This document shows, one piece after another, positions 32,401 to 42,712 of a stretch of 64,000 bases of DNA. Below the pieces are notes generated by a model. That model worked only from the letters and a program-made list of their open reading frames with translations, had not been told where the DNA came from and searched no databases. Origin of the DNA: Entoloma clypeatum (taxonomy: Eukaryota > Basidiomycota > Agaricomycetes > Agaricales > Entolomataceae). Both the position numbers and the translations under genes were made by a program. The DNA lies in the NCBI GenBank assembly GCA_963565915.1, contig OY751486.1, positions 3,658,001-3,722,000 of the forward strand. Direction: 5' to 3'. The first letter of the stretch is position 1. Each line of letters begins with the position of its first letter.

Positions 32401-33042
32401 GCGACGAAGCACACCCCATTCTACCTCAACTACGGTTTACATCCGTGGAAGGGAGAACTCATGTTAGAAGATACCAATCCGGCTGCCAACGACTTCTTGA
32501 AAAAACTCAAACAGGCACGAGAAGAAGCCAATGCTGCGCTGAAACAAGCACAGGGTCAGATGAAGAAGACAGTTGACACACGGCGAAGTCCGTCTCGGGA
32601 CTACCGCATCGGAGACAAGGTGTGGCTGGAAGGGACTAACATCAGGACCGATCGTCCCTCAAAGAAACTTGATGCACTCCGACATGGACCATTCAAAGTC
32701 CTGGAGAAGAAAGGAGCTAGCGCGTACCTTCTTGATCTTCTGAAGACTTGGAAGATGATTCACCCTGTGTTCAACGAGACCCTGTTGTCACCATATGAAA
32801 CTCCGAAGTACGCCATCCAGAAAAAGAAACCAGCCCCTGATCCGATCATTGTCGAAGGACGAGAAGAGTACCATGTGTCTACGATCCTGGACTCTCGAAA
32901 GTTCCGCGGAAAGATCCAGTACCTCGTTCAGTGGGAAGGATATGGCCCAGAAGAGAACACATGGGAACCTCGAGGTAATGTTCAGAACGCTCAAGATTTG
33001 ATCCGTGATTTCCATCGGCAGAACCCGTCTCGACCACAATAA
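29443..33042 (+). pseudogene. gypsy C1 pol
   Basis: Protease ([15 protein letters not shown]), RT with [11 protein letters not shown], RNase H ([15 protein letters not shown]), integrase ([51 protein letters not shown]) and chromodomain ([17 protein letters not shown]). Breaks relative to C2: a 1-nt loss near 29,650, CGA to TGA at 30,333-30,335 and at 30,621-30,623, and an extra A in an A run near 30,868. The last ~750 codons (to 33,042) are still open, so the damage is concentrated in protease and RT. Confidence 0.95.
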
Positions 33043-33175
33043 AAGACGAGTTCTCAAAACCCATGACAGTATCGACCTCATCAGTCAACCACACACCGAG
33101 TTCCCCGCTCTAGTCTTCTCCCTGCCCAATATAGCCACCCCATTCTTCTTTTATCTTTCAACCATCCTCACCGCC

Positions 33176-33547
33176 ATGTCAAACACCATCGTCACCTCCA
33201 CCTCCACCACCGACATCAACCCCGCCATTGCTGCCCTTATGAACGAAGCGCTCTCCATGAGAGACCAAATCCACGCTCTCAAAACTTCCCTTGCCGACCT
33301 CCTTCATCGCCAGATGCATATCCGGCTCCACTCGCTGTCCAACCTACCCGTCGCCCTGGGTCCCGAGGAAAAACAAATTCTTGGAAACTACACCAGCACC
33401 CTCGTGATCGAGAATCGACGTATTCGGCTGGCTATCAAAGGCCTCGAACTCGCCGTAGCCATCAACGAGGAGTTGATATATGATTGGAGCCTCAAGGAAA
33501 GTCCGAACTGGTCCGATCCTGGCAACAACGAGGGATGGGGACAATGA
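33176..33547 (+). CDS. gypsy C1 third ORF, 123 aa, unknown function
   Basis: Lies 130 bp after pol, in the position of a retroviral env. It still reads open from ATG (MSNTIVTSTSTTDINPA) to stop although gag and pol of this copy are dead. Predicted mostly helical: EALSMRDQIHAL, LLHRQMHIRLHSLS, IENRRIRLAIKGLELAV. No signal peptide or membrane segment is visible, so it is not an envelope protein. The C2 homologue (49,343-49,711) is only about 60% identical by eye. Confidence 0.7.
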   Translation: MSNTIVTSTSTTDINPAIAALMNEALSMRDQIHALKTSLADLLHRQMHIRLHSLSNLPVALGPEEKQILGNYTSTLVIENRRIRLAIKGLELAVAINEELIYDWSLKESPNWSDPGNNEGWGQ

Positions 33548-33581
33548 CTCTGTGAGGACACAGAGCTTGAGGAGGGGAACA

Positions 33582-33829
33582 TGTTACGGACTTACTGGTT
33601 TGTATGCTACGCACTTTTCCCTTGCATCGTACCTTCGTCATTTCTTTGACTCATCGGACCGCTTATTCATTTACCTTTACTCTACCATTCTCCTTTAGTA
33701 TACTTCGCTCCCGCGCTGACTCGCACTCCGCAGTAGGGATTACTCAGTCCGCAGTCGTCTGACTCACTTCGCACTGCCTTCCGCAGTTACTGACTCATCC
33801 GCACTGCCTTCCGCAGCTACTGACTCACT
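33582..33829 (+). repeat. gypsy C1 3' LTR, truncated
   Basis: Starts TGTTACGGACTTACTGG after a purine-rich tract and matches the 5' LTR up to GCAGCTACTGACTCACTC, then changes to unrelated sequence. It carries about 21 extra bases (near 33,733-33,753) not in the 5' LTR. Confidence 0.9.
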
Positions 33830-34205
33830 CTGCGATAAAATGAAATAAATACTTACCACACTCGTGGCTATTCCTAAAGCACTATGGGAAACAGGAATCA
33901 CATCTGCGGGATAGAGTCCAGATACTTGAACATGTCCTGATATGGCCATGAGGTGATAGGCAAAGGTTTGAAGAATGAAAGGCCCTCGAAAAAGCCCACA
34001 GAACGACTGTACACAGCACATTAGCAACTTAGCAGGATGGGAGTGTGGTTTTCATGCCTTTGGGTCATCTGTTTCAGCCTTCTCATACATAAACCAAAAA
34101 TCTTTGAGTTGCTTCTCACAGAAAGCTTGGCGTTTAGGCGACCAAGGTGGAGAGGGCAATTGAGCCAAAGCCAGACCTCCACTCCCTAATTCACTGATAT
34201 GCCTA

Positions 34206-34741
34206 TGTCACATAGCGTTTTTCTCAACGTTGGAAAATGTCGGACGAGTTGGAGCGGAGTAGCGGATGAGCGGATGCGATAAGTATGATGTTGGCAGAAA
34301 GGACCTGGCTTCAACTTGTGCATTGCGCCCCACTCTTTGACGTGGTCCTCGATTTCAGATTGGCGGATGTCGGATGAGCGGATGAGCGGATGAGCAGAGG
34401 TGATGGAGAGAATGCTTCAAAGGCAAGTAGAGACAGATGTGAATGAGGTGTAACATATGTTATTTGACCTGAGGTTCTATGACAGGTTTGGTACACTATT
34501 TATAGTAGACTAGAATGGTCAGTATTACTATAAGTGATGTGCAGATATCGGAGTTGACCATCAGAACATTCAGAGTATGGAGAGTAGCAAATGAAAAGTG
34601 AACAACATATGTCTACTTGTAAGTATGGTTGAGATGTTACGCAGTAGAAGTATAATCAAATATAAATAGAATGTCATCAGAGCGGATGTCGGATCAGATG
34701 AATTGTCGGAGTCGTCGGATATGAATTGTATGGTTATGACA
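34206..34741 (-). repeat. gypsy A2 3' LTR
   Basis: 536 bp, same length as the 5' copy. On the minus strand it is preceded by polypurine tract CCTAAGAAGGAAATAC. Confidence 0.95.
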
Positions 34742-34871
34742 GTATTTCCTTCTTAGGGCTGAACCCTGAGGCCCAGATGAGGTAATCCACATGACCATTG
34801 GTTGAAAAGCTTGCGCATGATTTTTCTCTCTTGTCACCTAACCACAACATCTATTCCGTCACCTATCCGCT

Positions 34872-35552
34872 ATGTCCGCTGAGAACTCACCCCTCACCGC
34901 TCTTCGTGCTGAAAGGGAGCGCCAGAAGAAGGTCACTGAGGAGTTGGAGAGGAAGCTGCAGGAGGCAGAGGAGCACACGAAGGAAGATGCAGAGTGTGCG
35001 GAGGTGAAAAGAGCGGTGAAAGAGTGGAGATGAGCAGAGGGGAAGGCAGAGAAAGCGAAGGCGAAGGAACCGGTTGCGGATGCAGATGCAGATGCAGATG
35101 CAGATGCAGAGGTGAAGAAAGTCCGGCTGCAGGGGGTTTTCAAGGATATGCCTGTGAGTTACGAGCAGGGAAAGGAGGATTGCACCTCCTGCTTGAAAGC
35201 GGGGGACTTGTGTTTTTGGCCATCGGAGTAAGTCTCTCTATTTCTTTATAGGCTTTGTTATTAACTGATAAGGGAGATGCGGTTGATAAAGGTGGAGTTG
35301 AAGGAACTGCGGGACATAAAGGAGCTTCTGACAGTTATTGCGTGGAGGGAGGATTTGGAGGCTTTGGAGGAGGGATCCAATGAGGATGAGGATGCGGAGG
35401 AATATGATAGGGTATTGGAGGAGTTGGCAAAGGAGGTAGAAGAAGAAGAAGAAAAAGAAAAAGAAGAAAGAAACGAAGAAGTGGAAATGGATGGAGGAAG
35501 TGGATGCGGAATCCAGATCAGAGTGGAACAAGGAGACAGAGGGGGTATCTAA
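34872..35552 (+). pseudogene. antisense zinc-motif gene carried by gypsy A2
   Basis: Same position and orientation as the spliced gene of gypsy A1. ATG at 34,872 (MSAENSPLTALRAERERQKK), predicted coiled coil, (AlaAsp)5 run, then CTSCLKAGDLC, a single CX2CX6C half of the Zn2Cys6 motif. A donor GTAAGT at 35,228 and an acceptor at 35,272 remove 45 nt and keep the frame into a Glu-rich tail (EEEEEKEKEERNEEVEM), total 211 codons. The TGA at 35,031-35,033 breaks exon 1. The first CX2CX6C half is missing. Stop is 26 bp from the pol stop, tail to tail. Confidence 0.65.
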
Positions 35553-35578
35553 CAAGAAACAGCGAAAGTAGTTTTTTG

Positions 35579-38500
35579 TTAGTATAAAATATTAATAGAT
35601 TTTCTTTTCTTCTTGTTACAAGCACAATAATCGGCCTGGCTTAGTTGGTCAGCAGAGTGGAAGTCCGCTACCGTATCCACTGCGTGTTCAAGCTTGGGTG
35701 CGGGTAACCAAGAAAACTCTTCACTGGTGTCTTCATAACCTAACCAGCGGATGAGGTAAAGGAGTTTGCATTGTCGCCTTTTATCGATCTTTGAGTCGAT
35801 GATTTCTGCAATTTCGTATTCGGTTTCTCCTTCAATCTTGAGCGGAGGCGGAGGAGATTGTATCCGATTTGGAATCTCGTTAGGAGTTGCTGGTTCGAGC
35901 ATGGATATGTGGAAGACGGGGTGTATAGCATGCATAGTGTCAGGTAGACGTAGTGTAAAGGAGTGCGTGCTGGGTTGGGCTATGATTTCAAATGGGCCAG
36001 CATATTTGTCGGATAACTTTTGGGTGGGTCGTGTGGTGCAGAAGAACTTGGCTTTAACAAAGACTTCTTGTCCGACATGGAGCGGAGGAGGCGGAGAACG
36101 TCGGATGTCCGCAGGGCCTTGATAACGTTGTTGTGCCTCTGCGACAGCAGTCTTTGGTTCTTGATGTAATTCATCCAAGTTGATGATGTATTGTCAAGCT
36201 TTATCGGATGCTAGATCACATTCTGGATGGAGTGTAATGTCGGGATGATAACCTTTGTTGGCGAAGAATGGTGATACACCAGTAGTGGCACTCGGAGTGT
36301 TGTTGTAAGTGAACTCTGCAAGCAGAAGCAAAGCGAACCAGTTGTCTTGCTGGTAGTTGCAGAAGATGCGGAGGTATTAATTGAGTGTTTGGTTGGTGCG
36401 TTTGGTTTGACCATCGCCTTCAGGGTGATATCCAGAAGTGAAGTGAAGTCTCATGTCGAGGGCTTTTGCAAGAGAGCGGAAAAAGCGGGAGACGAATTCA
36501 GGTCCGCGATCGGATGTGACATTTTGCGGAACTCCGTGCTTGGAAAAGACGTGAAGCACAAAAAGGTTTGCTAGGTCTTCGGATGTGCAATTAATGGTGG
36601 TAGGGATGAAGATGCCTTGTTTAGTGAGGAGGTCTACAATGACCAGAATCGCATCGGAGCCAGCAGATGTCGGAAGGGGTTCAATGAAGTCCATGGAAAT
36701 AGAATGCCAGGGACATTCAGGAATAGGGAGTTGTTTAAGCAGACCATAGGGTTTATGACATTGGGGTTTGGTGCGCATACAAGTGGTACATGACTTGCAA
36801 TACTTTTTGACAAAGTCGCACATTCCAGGCCAAGTGTATTCTCGTTGGATAAGACTAATAGTCTTATTCTGACCAGGGTGTTCAGTGAGGATATGGTCGT
36901 GCTTATTGCGGAGGATGCGGAGACGGAGGTCGGATGAGTCAGGAACATAGATATGTCCATTGTGGAGTAGATAACCTGCTTCATTCACGATCCAGCATGG
37001 ATTAGGATTGTCGAGAAAAGAGGTGTAAATGGGATCGGTCGGAAGAGCAGAGAGGATGTCAGAGCGGAGCTGATCCATATCCATGATAATTGTGGCACGG
37101 AGGATGGGCGTATATAACTCTGTTGCGCAAAGTGAAGTGGTGAGCTGTTCTTGTGTGAAGATGGGTTTGAAGTTGCTTGGATTGACGGACGAATAGTCGC
37201 TATTTCCCTCTTTAGGGTAGATGTCCCATCGTCTACTTAAAAGATTGGGCTTCGTACCTAAATGGCCAGGGTGGAAGCGGATGATGAGATTGAACTGGCA
37301 GAGGTATTCGGACCAACGAGCTTGTCGACGTGATAAAACCTTGGTAGTAGAAAAGTACTCAAGATTTTTGTGGTTCGTTACGACATCGATCAGAGCAGCA
37401 GAGCCTTCAAGGTAGTGACACCAAACCTTGAATGCATTGTGGATCACTAATAGTTCTTTGTTGTGGGTGTCATAGTTTAACTTGGGAGGTGTAAAGATGC
37501 AGGAGTGGAAAGCAACTGGATGGATTTTGTCATCGGAGGTGTGGATGGAGAGGATCGCACCCAAAGCATAGTCGGAGGCATCGGTTTCGACGATAATAGG
37601 GCTGTCAGGAATCCAATGCGTAAGAACAGGTGCCGTGGTAAAGTCTTTCTTCAAAGTTATGAAAGATTCGTGAGCAGAGTCGGAGAAGTGCCATTGTGTG
37701 TTTTTTTGGGTGAGGTGAGTGAGCGGAACGGTGATTTCGGAGTAGTAAGGAATGAATTGACAATAAAAATTGGCAAAACCTAAGGAAGATTGAATATCTT
37801 TGATCTTCCTTGGTTCAGGCCAATCTTGAATAATTTTGACTTTCTTATCCGACATGCGGAGGCCTGTCGGAGAGAGGATAAAGCCAAGGTATTCAACAGT
37901 ATCCGTAGAAAACTCACATTTGTCTGCGCACATGTATAAGCTATATTGTCGGAGACGTCGGAGGACTTCGTGGACATGCTTCCGATGCTCAGAGGGAGAG
38001 TCGGAGTAGATGAGGATGTCGTTGAGATATATGGTAACATACTTATTGAGCAGGTCATGGAAGATGTTGTTCATGAAGCGTTGAAAAATGGCTGGGGAGT
38101 TGGTGAGTCCAAATGGCATGACAAGCCATTCAAAAGACCCATAGCGCGTGCAGAAGGCAGTTTTCCATTCATCTCCTTCCGCTATGCGGATGAGGTGATA
38201 GGCATGTCAGAGGTCAAGGGCCGTATAAACACTGGCTTTTCCAGCGCTCTGGAGAAGGTCGGATATGAGTGGAAGCGGATATCAGTCCTTCTTTGAGATT
38301 TTGCTAAGACCACAGAAATCAATGCAAAGACAAAGGGAGCCATCCTTTTTATGAACAAAAAGGACGGGAGCTCCGTGCAGAGAGGAAGAGGGTCGGATGA
38401 ATCCAATGGTGAGATGTTCATCAATGAATTCATGGAGGGCGTTGAGTTTGGTTTGTGAAAGGGAGTAGATTGGACCAAACGGAGGAGCGGAACCCTCTTC

Positions 38501-38700
38501 GAGTTTGATCTTGAGGTCGTAGGGATGGTGTGGTGGAAGAGTGTCTGCTTTTCCTTTACTGAAGACGTCAGGATAGTCGTGGTATTCCTCAGGTACATTT
38601 GTCAAGTTGGGGGTGTCGGAAGCGGATGCGGAGTGAGTGGAAATGGAGGGAGTCGAAGTCGAAAGGATTGTGTACCAGGCAATTTGCATGCTCTCATAAA
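35579..38700 (-). pseudogene. gypsy A2 RT, RNase H, integrase, chromodomain
   Basis: RT start (FIRPSSSLHGAPVLFVHKKDG), two stops near 38,280 and 38,205 (sister copies have Arg, CGA to TGA), then 580 open codons (38,119-36,377): VMPFGLTNSPAIFQRF, the catalytic block YLNDILIYSD with Asn for the first Asp of YxDD, ETDASDYALGAIL, NHKNLEYFST, the zinc site HDHILTEHPGQNK, MDFIEPLPTS, SDRGPEFVSRF, YHPEGDGQTKRTNQT, then a TAA. After a further stop near 36,194 the chromodomain part CKLLYLIRWLGYEDTSEEFSW ends at 35,579. Confidence 0.9.
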
Positions 38701-39195
38701 TGCAGCTGCGTTAATGAGTGAAATCTGCAGAGGTACAATTGGAGGTTCCGGAGGAGGAAGCGTAGCTGTCCTACCTTGGGAGGAGGTCAACATCAATGTC
38801 AGAAACGGCTCTTTTTGCATCTGTGGACGGAAAGTGATACTGCCCAATACCCAGTCAATCATAGGATTGTGGCGGGTGAGCCAGTTGTATCCAAGAACCA
38901 TGGAAGAAGCGGAGTTGAGCGGAGTAACATAAAAATCCTGTTCAAAAGATTCACCTGAAGGAAAACATATAGGTATTGTTACAACTTGAGTGATAAACAT
39001 GTTAGAAGAACCATTGAAAAGCTTTAGTTCTAAAGGCGGAATAGCAGAGGTCAGAAGATCATAAGCGGAGGAAAAGTTATTGTCAATAAAATAGTGGGTA
39101 GATCCTGAATCAATAAGTGCTGGGACAGAATCTGAAGAGAAAACAGAGGATGAGATATTGATACGTAAAGAGTTCAGATCAGAGAGAGCGGACAC
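38602..39195 (-). pseudogene. gypsy A2 protease region (open)
   Basis: Retropepsin with intact active site VPALIDSGSTHYFIDNNFSS, then [20 protein letters not shown] and [15 protein letters not shown]. Open for 197 codons and probably part of a gag-pol fusion; continues into RT after a frameshift near 38,650. The active-site Asp that gypsy A1 keeps in a DSSST context is here in the normal DSGST. Confidence 0.8.
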
Positions 39196-39269
39196 ATTAA
39201 GTCGGATGGGAGTGGAGGCACAGAGAGAGTCAACGCAGTCCTCAGACCATGCTTCATGAGGACCACTGC

Positions 39270-40541
39270 CTATTTTTTTGACTCGATCTCCTTATCTTTT
39301 TCCTTGGCTTGAGTGCCGACTTGGGCGGCCTTGCCTTTAGCCTTGGAAGTGGAGGAGGTGGACTTGGGACAGTCCTTGACAGCGTGTCCGATGCTACCGC
39401 AGAATAAGCAAAGGTTATTATCGAAACGACGTTTGCGTTCTTGATACATCAGTTTGCCGTCTTTGCCTAATTTACTGGAGAGGTCAGGTTTTGGAGCAGA
39501 AGTGGAAGTGGAAGCGATAGCAGGAGCAGATGGTTTCGAAGATGATGTTTGTGCAGTGGGTTGGTTTGGAGCAGTGGGTTTCTTGTCGGACTTGGGAGTG
39601 GGTTTATCGGTTCTGGATTTCTCTAGTTGACATTTCCAGTAGCGAGTGTCAGTAGTTTGAGCCACAGGTCGTAAGTCTGGCAAGGACTTGATCTTGGGTT
39701 GTTGGGAGAGGATGTCCTTGATCTGATTTGAAAGTCTGATGTAATAGCGGTGTCGGAGGGAGTTTTCATCCCAGTCAGTCTTGGTAGCAAGACGTTGGAA
39801 TTCAACGTTGTACTTCAATATCTTTTGATTTTCCTTCATCTGTAGGTTGTCCAACTGTTCTTTGGCTTTGTCCTGAGGGTCAATGGTACCAAACTCGGAG
39901 CGGAGAAGTCGGACGAAGTTGGGGAAAGAACCCCACCAATTGGGTTCATTATTGTCAAGAATGAAGGGTTCAAAAAATTCGAGTGCTGTGCCTCGGAAGT
40001 AAGACATGGCAAAGTTGACTTTGGAATGTTCTGAGTCGAAGTTGTCGTTGTCTGAGAAGTAAAGTTTGCATTGTAAAATAAATGCGGAGAGTTTGTGTGG
40101 ATCGGATCCGTCGAAGGTATCTGGTTCGTTGGCATACGACTTTTTCTTCTTTGTGTCATGATGTTTCAACTCTTTGGTCATGAGCAGAATGGCTTCAGCT
40201 AGGTTGGGTTCCTGATCTGGATTGGAATTGGAGTTGTCCAAATCTCCATGTAAACTACCATTGGAAGGAGGAGGAGATCCTCCTGGATGTCTGCCGAATA
40301 AGCCAGAATTTAGAGGTGCGGAGGGTTCCGTTGGTGGGTTTAGTGGAGGACTGGCGGGAAGTGGTGGGAGCTGAGAGTCGGAAGAAGGCAGAGGAACAGA
40401 TGATGATGCTGTGGCTCCTCGAGGGGTAATGGTTACATTGCGTGTTCCTCGAAGAAAAGCAGAGCATGGTGTGGATGATGAACGTTCTGCTGCTGCACGA
40501 GCAGTCCTAGTTGTTCGAACTGTATCACGGGTTTGAGACAT
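39270..40541 (-). CDS. gypsy A2 gag (open)
   Basis: 423 aa from ATG at 40,541 (MSQTRDTVRTTRTARAAAER). Pro/Ser-rich N-terminus, LAEAILLMTKELKHHDTKKK, DTFDGSDPHKLSAFILQCKL, capsid core MSYFRGTALEFFEPFIL and LDNLQMKENQKILKYNVEFQ, a Lys/Pro/Ser linker, and a CCHC knuckle CLFCGSIGHAVKDC near the C-terminus. Structural protein of the virus-like particle. No internal stop. The open frame extends 19 codons upstream of the chosen ATG into the LTR, which favours the downstream start. Confidence 0.85.
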   Translation of the reverse strand: MSQTRDTVRTTRTARAAAERSSSTPCSAFLRGTRNVTITPRGATASSSVPLPSSDSQLPPLPASPPLNPPTEPSAPLNSGLFGRHPGGSPPPSNGSLHGDLDNSNSNPDQEPNLAEAILLMTKELKHHDTKKKKSYANEPDTFDGSDPHKLSAFILQCKLYFSDNDNFDSEHSKVNFAMSYFRGTALEFFEPFILDNNEPNWWGSFPNFVRLLRSEFGTIDPQDKAKEQLDNLQMKENQKILKYNVEFQRLATKTDWDENSLRHRYYIRLSNQIKDILSQQPKIKSLPDLRPVAQTTDTRYWKCQLEKSRTDKPTPKSDKKPTAPNQPTAQTSSSKPSAPAIASTSTSAPKPDLSSKLGKDGKLMYQERKRRFDNNLCLFCGSIGHAVKDCPKSTSSTSKAKGKAAQVGTQAKEKDKEIESKK

Positions 40542-40579
40542 GTGGGTAGAGGTTGTTGAGTAAATCAAAGAATGGTGGT

Positions 40580-40590
40580 AGTTCAAATAT
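40580..40590 (-). promoter_or_regulatory. gypsy A2 self-priming site (two mismatches)
   Basis: On the minus strand GT then ATATTTGAACT follows the LTR. The R start predicted 34 nt after TATAAATA (minus, 40,891-40,884) reads AGGTCAAATAA (40,857 to 40,847), complementary at 9 of 11 positions. A decayed version of the gypsy A1 arrangement. Confidence 0.6.
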
Positions 40591-40592
40591 AC

Positions 40593-41128
40593 TGTCACGT
40601 AGCGTTTTTCTCAACATTGGAAAACATCGGACGAGTTGGAGCGGAGTAGCAGAGGAGCAGATGTGATAAGTACAATGTTGGCAGAAAGGACCTGGCTTCA
40701 ACTTGTGCATTGCGCCCCACTCTTTGATGTGGTCCTCGATTTCGGATTGGCGGATGTCAGATGAGCAGATGAGCAGATGAGCAGAGGTGATGGAGAGAAT
40801 GCTTCAAAGGCAAGTAGAGACAGATGTGAATGAGGTGTAATGTATGTTATTTGACCTGAGGTTCTATGACAGGTTTGGTACACTATTTATAGTAGACTAT
40901 AATGATTAGTATTACTATAAGTGATGTGCAGATATCGGAGTTGACCATCAGAACATTTGGAGTACGGAGAGTAGCAAATGAAAAGTGAACAACATATGTC
41001 TACTTGTAAGTATGGTTGAGATGTTATGTAGTAGAAGTATAATCAAATATAAATAGAATTTCATCGGAGCGGATGTCAGATCGGATGAATCGTCAGAGTC
41101 ATCAGATATGAATTGTATGGTTATGACA
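40593..41128 (-). repeat. gypsy A2 5' LTR
   Basis: 536 bp, on the plus strand TGTCACGTAGCG...GGTTATGACA. Scattered substitutions against 34,206-34,741. Confidence 0.95.
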
Positions 41129-41872
41129 GCCTAGAGATAAATTAAACATGTAGTTAGTGGTTTATATTGTATATGCATACCACAGCAAAAACGGGGGCCT
41201 TGGCAAACAGGGGTCATTGGGTTGCCATATCAATGTCTTCATCATCGAGCCCGAGGTCCATGTTGTTGTAGAGATTGTTGCTGATCATGACAAGAGCATT
41301 GTGGAGGGCGTCGTCGCTAAGGTTCCAGGGATCAGGCTGCAACGACAACCAGTGATAGAGGGTCGGGATAAAAGAGCCGCACCAAGTGTTGTTGACATGG
41401 CATTCAATGGGGATATCATTGTTTTTTGGTCGAACACGAGAAACAATGTTCTAGAAGTAGCATAGAGTAGCATTTAAAGGAAAATAGGAACACAAAAAGA
41501 TAATACTCACATCACTCCGGGCTCGCACTCGTTTTGGCTTGACTGGGCTTTCTCGTGCTTGTTCAACCTCTTCGCCAGACATCTCATCATGATCTGAGAG
41601 GCCCCCAGCTTCCTCCTTGACTACTGTGATGCTGACAGTATTGGAAAGAGCTGATTGATTCGATGTGGGGATGGAAAGTGAGCTGTTCCGAGAGTTTCCA
41701 GCGATGGATTGAGAGCGGCTATTGCTTTTCTTTGGCTGCTTGGGTTGTTTGTTCTGCATGCATCTTTGAGACCATTCAACAACCCAAGTATTGTCTGTGC
41801 CAGCACTAGTCTGCCAACTGTGAGTGTGGAAAAAGAGAGTGACGGGGTTGAGCATCAACATGATAGATTATA

Positions 41873-41990
41873 CAGTGCCTCACAAAACTGATTCAATGTT
41901 TGTTGCTTTTTGAATACCTTCAAGATAACTCTGCAAAGAATACCAATTGAATTAAACCTTTGGTATATAACTCATTGAATCAGTTTTGTG
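41873..41990. repeat. Tc1 left terminal region, IR/DR-like
   Basis: CACAAAACTGATTCAAT at 41,881-41,897 and its reverse complement at 41,974-41,990. The right end has the same pair at 55,824-55,840 and 55,997-56,013. Two transposase-binding-type motifs per end recall IR/DR Tc1 elements, except that the inner one is inverted. Confidence 0.8.
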
Positions 41991-42712
41991 AGTACCTACG
42001 GCAATTATCAGAATCAAATGCTTCACTGGTTGTATGGTAACCAGTTGTCATGACTTACTGATGGAACTTGAATAGAACCCTGATGGTTTGTCAAGGAAAG
42101 TTGTATAAGAAGAATCCAACCTCAACAGCCTCCATAATTAATCATGCGCCCTATCTCCTCTTCTCACAAGGAAAATATTCTTTCTCTGGCCTCCAATGGT
42201 CACTCCACTTGTTATATTGCCTCTAACCTGGGTGTCAGCCAACCAACTGTCTCCAGAGTGCTTCAGAATCTTCTTCCTCATTGCAATCTCTCTTCTGGTG
42301 GTCGTCCATCCAAGCTTTCTCCCACCAACACACAAAACATACTTTCACAAATCACCTCAGGGAGAGCCTCCAATGCTGTGCAGGCTACCAAACACATCAA
42401 CACTGTCATCTCCAATCCTGTCTCCCCAGAAACTGTGAGAAGGGTTCTCAGAAAACATGAATTCAAGGCTGTAACAAAGAAGAAAAGACCTTTCTTAAAG
42501 GCCATACATCGGAAGAGGCGGTTGGCATTTGCTATGAAGCACAGGGAATGGACAGTGGAGGACTGGAAGAGGGTCATTTGGTCAGATGAGACCAAAATCA
42601 ACAGGTTTGGGTCAGATGGCAAGGAATGGGTCTGGAAAAAGAAGGGTGAGGGGCTTATTGAAAGAGAGGTTCAGGGCACAGTCAAGTTTGGGGGAGGAAA
42701 TATTATGGTTTG

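Larger units (their letters stand above)
27369..33829 (+). mobile_element. gypsy C1: Ty3/gypsy chromovirus, decayed, 3' LTR truncated
   Basis: Close relative of gypsy C2 (43,547-50,116). 5' LTR 366 bp, leader, gag, pol and a third ORF are all present; the 3' LTR breaks off after 248 bp. Against C2 it has three nonsense changes, all CGA to TGA, plus frameshifts in protease and RT. gag-pol is otherwise very similar to C2, but the third ORF and the first half of the LTR are much more different. Confidence 0.95.
34206..41128 (-). mobile_element. gypsy A2: Ty3/gypsy chromovirus, full length, decayed
   Basis: 6,923 bp, 536-bp LTRs (TGTCA...TGACA), perfect target duplication GCCTA (34,201-34,205 and 41,129-41,133). 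Minus-strand gag, protease, RT, RNase H, integrase, chromodomain; plus-strand antisense gene between pol and the 3' LTR, as in gypsy A1. gag and protease are open; pol has stops. Confidence 0.95.
33830..41861 (-). pseudogene. broken multi-exon host-type gene split by gypsy A2
   Basis: Minus-strand exons on both sides of gypsy A2 join into one gene. Exons: about 41,818-41,511; 41,450-41,181; 41,130 continuing at 34,202-34,058; 34,006-33,857. Introns: 41,510-41,451 (GTGAGT...TTCTAG), 41,180-41,131 (GTATGC, branch CTAAC, CTCTAG), 34,057-34,007 (possible GC donor, TACAG), and a GTAAGT donor at 33,856. Product pieces: WCGSFIPTLYHWLSLQPDPW, then ISELGSGGLALAQLPSPPWS, then FRGPFILQTFAYHLMAISG. This pattern resembles a large basidiomycete-only family of unknown function (DUF6532-type, from memory). 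A TGA after DMATQ, where CGA is likely, and the 7-kb insertion make it a pseudogene. Both outer ends are missing. Confidence 0.6.

Noticed and set aside
33764..34027. Membrane protein (wax-synthase-like) gene
   Set aside because: The hydrophobic frame is better explained as an exon of the split host-type gene; it has flanking splice sites, and no wax-synthase motif was found.
41157..41465. Plus-strand 102-aa frame
   Set aside because: It is antisense to the spliced exon 41,450-41,181 and has no motif of its own.
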